Assembly (NCBI GenBank): GCA_016647705.1
Contig: CM028335.1
Coordinates: 4,831,501 to 4,895,500 of the forward strand
Reading direction: 5' to 3'
Source: Eucommia ulmoides
Lineage: Eukaryota > Streptophyta > Magnoliopsida > Garryales > Eucommiaceae
DNA: 64,000 nucleotides
Shown here one piece after another: positions 59,901-64,000 of this stretch. The stretch's first letter is position 1; each line of letters opens with the position of its first letter. A program made the translations under genes and the position numbers. The notes under the pieces were generated by a model. The model saw nothing but the letters and a program-made list of their open reading frames with translations. It did no database searches and had not been told where the DNA came from.

Positions 59901-60083
59901 GACGGATAGGAGTAGGAGGAGTGCCCGGAGCAGGCCGCCGGCTTCTAGGGCCACCAGAAAGAAGTATGGGAAAGTTGATTTTGACCGGAGAAGGGTGCCT
60001 TCGAGGTCGGCCGCCACCGTTTGGTCGGATCTTCCCTCGGTGCTGCATTTTGAAACTGGTTCGAAATGGGGGTGAGCACCCAT
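55077..60083 (-). CDS. Glycerol-3-phosphate 2-O-acyltransferase, cutin GPAT4/6/8 type, two exons
   Basis: Predicted CDS is complement of 59475-60083 and 55077-55958 (609 + 882 nt, 496 aa). The ATG at 60081-60083 is the first in frame; the open frame upstream of it (to 60119) has no ATG. The donor AAG/GTTTGT and acceptor GACAG/GAAGG join C-K / E-G-Y-V-V. Residues 1-203 form the HAD-like phosphatase domain: motif I DLEGTLL (D26, E28), then GDGETD (D191, D195). Residues 204-496 form the acyltransferase: NHRTILD (H304, D309), PEGTTCREP (367-375), IVPVAINT. Hydrophobic segments are near 36-65 and 238-258. Known family role: ER-membrane sn-2 acylation of glycerol-3-phosphate for cutin monomers, with phosphate removal by the N-terminal domain in GPAT4/6/8. 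Here motif I has Glu for the second Asp. The subclade call rests on remembered sequence pattern. Confidence 0.92.
55959..59474 (-). other. 3.5-kb intron of the GPAT gene, filled with repeats
   Basis: Contains a (TA)n tract at 56914-56968, several (GA)n runs (56622-56640, 57084-57101, 57131-57142), a repeat fragment near 56797-56850 inverted relative to 53130-53170, another at 58825-58990 related to 52655-52850, and a possible small MITE at 57320-57480. No coding exon was found inside it. Confidence 0.7.
56914..56968. repeat. (TA)n microsatellite, about 27 units
   Basis: Uninterrupted TA run in the GPAT intron, flanked by GAGAGA. Likely polymorphic. Confidence 0.9.
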
Positions 60084-60240
60084 TTTTAGAGAGAGAGAGA
60101 GAGAGAGAGGTGGTTCCAAAATTTTCTTTTTCGTAGTTGAAGTGTGATAGGGTGGAGAGAGGGGGCGGGAGGGTTTAAAAAGATGGCTATGGAGCAGTTG
60201 GGGTTAGCATGGAAATTGATATAAATTACACTCTGGCCTC
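60084..60240 (-). promoter_or_regulatory. Leader and core promoter region of the GPAT gene
   Basis: Immediately upstream of the ATG is a CT-rich leader on the coding strand ((GA)n at 60090-60109 on the plus strand). A TTTATATC sequence on the minus strand near 60216-60223 could serve as a TATA element. Transcript ends are unknown. Confidence 0.35.
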
Positions 60241-60931
60241 TTAAGTTTAAATTTTGTTGCACTTTGTACTTTATATTTTAATTTCATCCCATTAAGGTGT
60301 TTTTTGGGTTTAGTTTTAAAAAAAAGGGTAAGTTGTTTTCGGCCCCAAAAGTGCATTAAAAGTTAAGTTTTACTCCACTAACATTAATTAATCAATCAAA
60401 GCCCCACTATATATACTGCATGAGAAATTAACAGATGAAAATCCTAAAAATCCAAATACCCGCTATTTCAACAAATACATATATCCATTTATAATAAGGC
60501 ACCTCAACTATATATATATATTTTTCTAATTGGGCTGAAAATTGTGAGAGCCATCTTAAAGTTTTATACATAGTTTTATGGGAATTTTTTTTTAAAAAAC
60601 AAATTGAAAATATTTGTTTTTTTGGAAAATGGTGTAAAGTTGATTGGTATAGTTTTGAAAAAAAATATTTACTAAATATGTTTTGTAAAATTAAAAGTTA
60701 TATGATTAATTGAAATATTAGATTAAAAATAATGATACATGTCAGGCAAAATGTATGGTAGAGAAATTAAAAAAATAAAAATATAGAGAAAAAATAAATT
60801 AAACTTATAAAATAATAAAACTGTATAATACTACAATACTTACCGATGCAATAGATAGAGTAGTACAAAATTTGTTTTGTAGCGTTTTTTTTTTTAAGTT
60901 ATAGTGTTGAAAGAAAAATAAAAGTAATTTA
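60241..60931. other. AT-rich upstream DNA of GPAT
   Basis: No gene or mobile-element end recognised; poly-T and poly-A runs only. Confidence 0.5.
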
Positions 60932-61494
60932 GGTGGCGTTTGGTTAGTGTTTCTGTTTTTTTATTTGTATTTTTAATAAATTGGTATGTCAATTCTGTTT
61001 ATGTTTTAAGATATTTTGAGAATAGAAACATATTTGGTAGCGGTCATTATCCTGAAATTGTTTCTTTTAAACAACAATAAATTAAAGAAACATGTTTATT
61101 TGTGATATATATATATATATATTTTTTCCTTTAAATGTATAACAATAAATATACATATTTTTTAGTGGATGTGTTGTAGTGGCTGGCGACCGGCATGATG
61201 GTGGTCACCGTGTAGTAGTGGTGGACATGTGGTTTTAAACATTTACCCTTATAAAGTAGAATGAGATTACTAGTTTTATAAGAGTGAATAACAATCAACA
61301 TTTTTTTGTTTCGTAGATTCTTAAAAAATTCAAAAAATAATCTTAAAATTTTATTTGAGAACGGAAATGTGTTTATCAAACGCGTTTTCGTATATTAGTC
61401 CAAAATTTTAGAACAAGAACAGAAACCATAGAACGAATGGGCCTTTAAGTTTTTGAAAATTGAGAATAATTTTCGTAGCAAACCAGGCAACACC
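60932..61494. mobile_element. MITE of the GGTGGCGTTTGGTTA group
   Basis: Left GGTGGCGTTTGGTTAGTG and inverted right GGTGTTGCCTGGTTTGCT enclose about 563 bp. The left flank is TTA and the right flank TAA, so a clean target duplication is not shown. Same terminal group as 9046, 14795 and 34087. Confidence 0.5.
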
Positions 61495-61779
61495 TAAAAT
61501 TATATGCTTACTCCGTCCCTAGAATAATCATTTTACTTTGTTTCTTGTGTTAAAAAATAATTGCACATTTTTAATATATATATTATAATTTTTTTTTTAA
61601 TAATTCACTTCTCAATCACAAAATTAAAATTAAAAAAAAAAAACGAAAACAAAAACAAAAAAACTAAAGATATCTCATCGGAATAGCCTATTAAAACCGA
61701 TTCGATCCGAGCTCAGGGAATTAGAATAAGTTCTTCGAATGCAAAATTTTAGGGGTAGAAAATGTAATTTATGTCGGTG

Positions 61780-61865
61780 GAAGTTTTGTGTGGTTGAGAA
61801 CGTGGGTGGAAGTTTTGTGTGGTTGAGAAAGTGGGGGGGGGTGGGGGGGGGGGGGGGGGGGGGGG
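61780..61865. repeat. 28-bp duplication next to a 23-G tract
   Basis: GGTGGAAGTTTTGTGTGGTT followed by GAGAA occurs twice (61780 and 61806), followed by GTGGGGGGGG and a pure G run at 61843-61865. Confidence 0.8.
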
Positions 61866-64000
61866 AAGGGTAGTTGAAATGTCTAAACCAACGCCTCAAT
61901 ATAACATTCAATTAGCCTACTTTTTAGTTTTTAGATGCCGCCCTTTGCCGTGATATCATACACAAAAATGCACATAACACCCCCCTATTATTCTATGTTT
62001 TCCAATTTAATCCTATAATTTTCCATTCTTAGAGTTTTACGGTTTTACCCCTTCTCTTTTTTTTTTCCCCAATTTTTATCCTACATAATTGATAAAGTTG
62101 GGTATTTGTAAATGTATATCCCTTTTTTTGCTAAATGTGCATTCTCTTTAAAAAAAAAAATTGAAAATTATTTTTTGTTCCTTCTAAATTTTTATTTTTT
62201 TATTTTTATAAAAACTTTTCTTGAAAATGCACTAACACAACCCACCTCCCACCCCAAGCCCCGTCGTCACTCTTGCCCCTCCTCTATCCCGTCGTCATCC
62301 CCCGGGACCCCCACCCTCTCTTACCATGCCATCCCCACCTTTGTTTTTGTTTTCGTTCTTCTCTTATTCGTCATATTTGTGTAGATCTAGCGAATCTATG
62401 TGTAGATCGTGCCGGATTTGGACGAATCTGACGAGACTCTATGTATATCCTGATAGACTGCATGGATCCGCGTGTAAATTGCTGCGAATATGCACGAATT
62501 CAGAGAACTGAAAAAAGGAAGAAAGAATATGAAACATGAGGCAAGGGTGGGGGACAATGGGACGGAGGGGATGCCGGTGCAGATGGGAGAGCCTTGATAG
62601 CAATGGTGTAAAAATAAAAAACAAAAAACAAGCTCTACAACAAAAACTACATACATATTATGACAATATTTTTAGAGACAATTTATAAATAATATCCTTT
62701 TAAATTCTTATTGAAATACTCAATCATAATATTGTTATAATATTTATTTAATAATACACATTTTAAAAAATTTATTATAAAAATATAAAAAATATCATAA
62801 TAATATAAAATAAGACGATAAAATAATTTTTCTTAGGACAATTTTTAGGAGATATCTTTTAATTATTTTAATGTTTAATCAATCCCACTGCACATGCCAT
62901 TAGGAGGCCCTATAAATGTTCCTTTTTTGGCATGTTAATGACTTCTTTTCGTACTTCTAACCTTTAGTTCACTTCACATTGTGAATGTTATTGCAAAGTT
63001 GTACAATTTTGTTGTTAATGTTGGTCGAGTTTGTTCTTTCATAACAACTCTGAGAGTTGTGACATCTTATTTGAGTTTTTTGAAATCGATTGTTTTATCA
63101 TATCATATGTGTCATTTTCACATTGACACATGTAAAAGAAGAGTCAAAATATTAAAAAAATAAATAAATTCCAAAACTCCTATTTTAACAACAAATCACT
63201 TTTTCAATCTCGTAAAAATAAAACAAATTTTCTAACTCTTATTTTTAAAAAAAATTGACACACCTCCTATTAATAAATCTTAAAATAAAAAATATCCCTT
63301 GTTCATTTAAATCTAACCCTAAAAGCCCTAATTTCATTTCCTCTCTCTCTCTCATCTCTCACCTCTCACGCTCTCTCTCAACATCGCACTGCCGCAAGTT
63401 GCCGTCGCCGCCAGATGCCGTCGTCGCAATCTGCTGTGTGACATCGTTTTTCGCCGCCGCAAACAGCCTTCGTCTTCGCTGCCCTAAGCTACTTTCGTCG
63501 CCGCAAGCTACCGGCATCGCCGCAAGCTTGTTGCTCATCTCGTTCTCTTTCATCAACCAGATCTAGCCTAGATTTGATCATATTTTTTCTTTTCGACCTG
63601 CGGTGGAGATGTCGATGCTCATCCTTCCCCATGGGAGATACAATCTCTGATTGGGTATATCTTTTCCCCCTTCTTAAACACGTGATAGTAATATCATTGT
63701 TGAAGCTTCTATTAAGCTTAGGACTTTTATAATCTTTATAAAGAATTAGTAAAGTTTGAGTGAAGAGCTTGTTGTGAATGAAACTAATTGACAGCCTAGA
63801 TGTCTCTGCATTTTGGGATATGGTTCACATGAATCATTTTCTATGGAGAAGCTTGAGAATTGTTGAGTTTGTTGCTCACCCGTTGTCTCCTTCATCCTTT
63901 ATTTGATTTTCTCATTTGCAAATGTTAATTCATATCCATCTATATAAGATGGTTGTGGATTTCTTAATCCTTTTTTTTGAATTTTTGTTCTGCATACACT
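61866..64000. other. AT-rich DNA with two GC-richer blocks, no assigned gene
   Basis: 62,240-62,340 (CCCCGTCGTCACTC, CCCCCGGGACCCCC) and 63,330-63,560 ((CT)n followed by CGCCGCAAGC-type repeats) stand out. The second has a plant-leader look, with CCCTAAAAGCCC and CT repeats, and could be the 5' end of a plus-strand gene running out of the window. No conserved protein is visible before the edge. Confidence 0.35.

Noticed and set aside
59476..60136. Plus-strand ORFs opposite GPAT exon 1, and those at 55089-55593 opposite exon 2
   Set aside because: Antisense shadows of a conserved coding exon; no homology of their own.
1..64000. tRNA, rRNA or organelle-derived genes
   Set aside because: Scanned by eye for tRNA A/B boxes and CCA-adjacent stems, rRNA cores and plastid gene motifs; none was convincing. 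A tRNAscan or BLAST run would settle it.

Overview
This is nuclear DNA from a flowering plant, most likely a eudicot. The evidence is two plant-type genes split by GT-AG introns, very AT-rich spacers, and plant-specific mobile elements: a Tat-lineage Ty3/gypsy element, a Tekay/Del-like Ty3/gypsy derivative, Helitrons and Harbinger/Tourist-like MITEs. Only two host genes look complete and both are on the minus strand. At 510-7006 an 11-exon gene encodes a 315-aa TRM7/FtsJ-type tRNA anticodon-loop 2'-O-methyltransferase with all four catalytic residues. At 55077-60083 a two-exon gene encodes a 496-aa glycerol-3-phosphate sn-2 acyltransferase of the cutin GPAT4/6/8 type. The two genes are not functionally linked. 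An orphan C-terminus of an NPF (NRT1/PTR) transporter lies at 9939-10160.

Layout. 1-8.3 kb: TRM7-like gene, its probable leader exons and repeats in its introns. 8.3-17.7 kb: intergenic repeat terrain with MITEs, an LTR-like promoter region (12.4-13.3 kb), LTR fragments, minisatellites and the NPF relic. 17,686-33,672: a terminally complete 16-kb Tat-lineage retrotransposon (672-bp LTRs, 5-bp duplication ATAAT) with broken gag, protease, RT, two RNase H domains and integrase. A foreign 2.0-kb solo LTR sits in its RT (5-bp duplication AAGTG). It also carries an antisense gypsy-transposase-like extra ORF and about 30 copies of a 100-bp stem-loop repeat before the 3' LTR. 33.7-35.1 kb: two MITEs. 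35,170-46,109: a Helitron on the minus strand, split by a young 9.7-kb LTR retrotransposon (35,676-45,347; 2.86-kb LTRs about 1% apart, 5-bp duplication AACTT) whose interior is wrecked. 46,617-48,210: a second Helitron of the same family. 48.2-55 kb: AT-rich repeats. 55-60 kb: GPAT. 60.1-64 kb: a MITE and unclassified AT-rich DNA.

The window is a layered record of insertions. The Tat element is old by its LTR divergence (about 12-13% by eye) and was later hit by another family that collapsed to a solo LTR. The Tekay-like element is young and landed in an older Helitron. The least expected signals are in the non-coding parts of these elements: a cluster of G-box palindromes upstream of a TATA box, tandem UNCG-tetraloop hairpins in the young LTR, and the two-subfamily stem-loop array. 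All identities and counts here were read by eye and no alignment or search was run.
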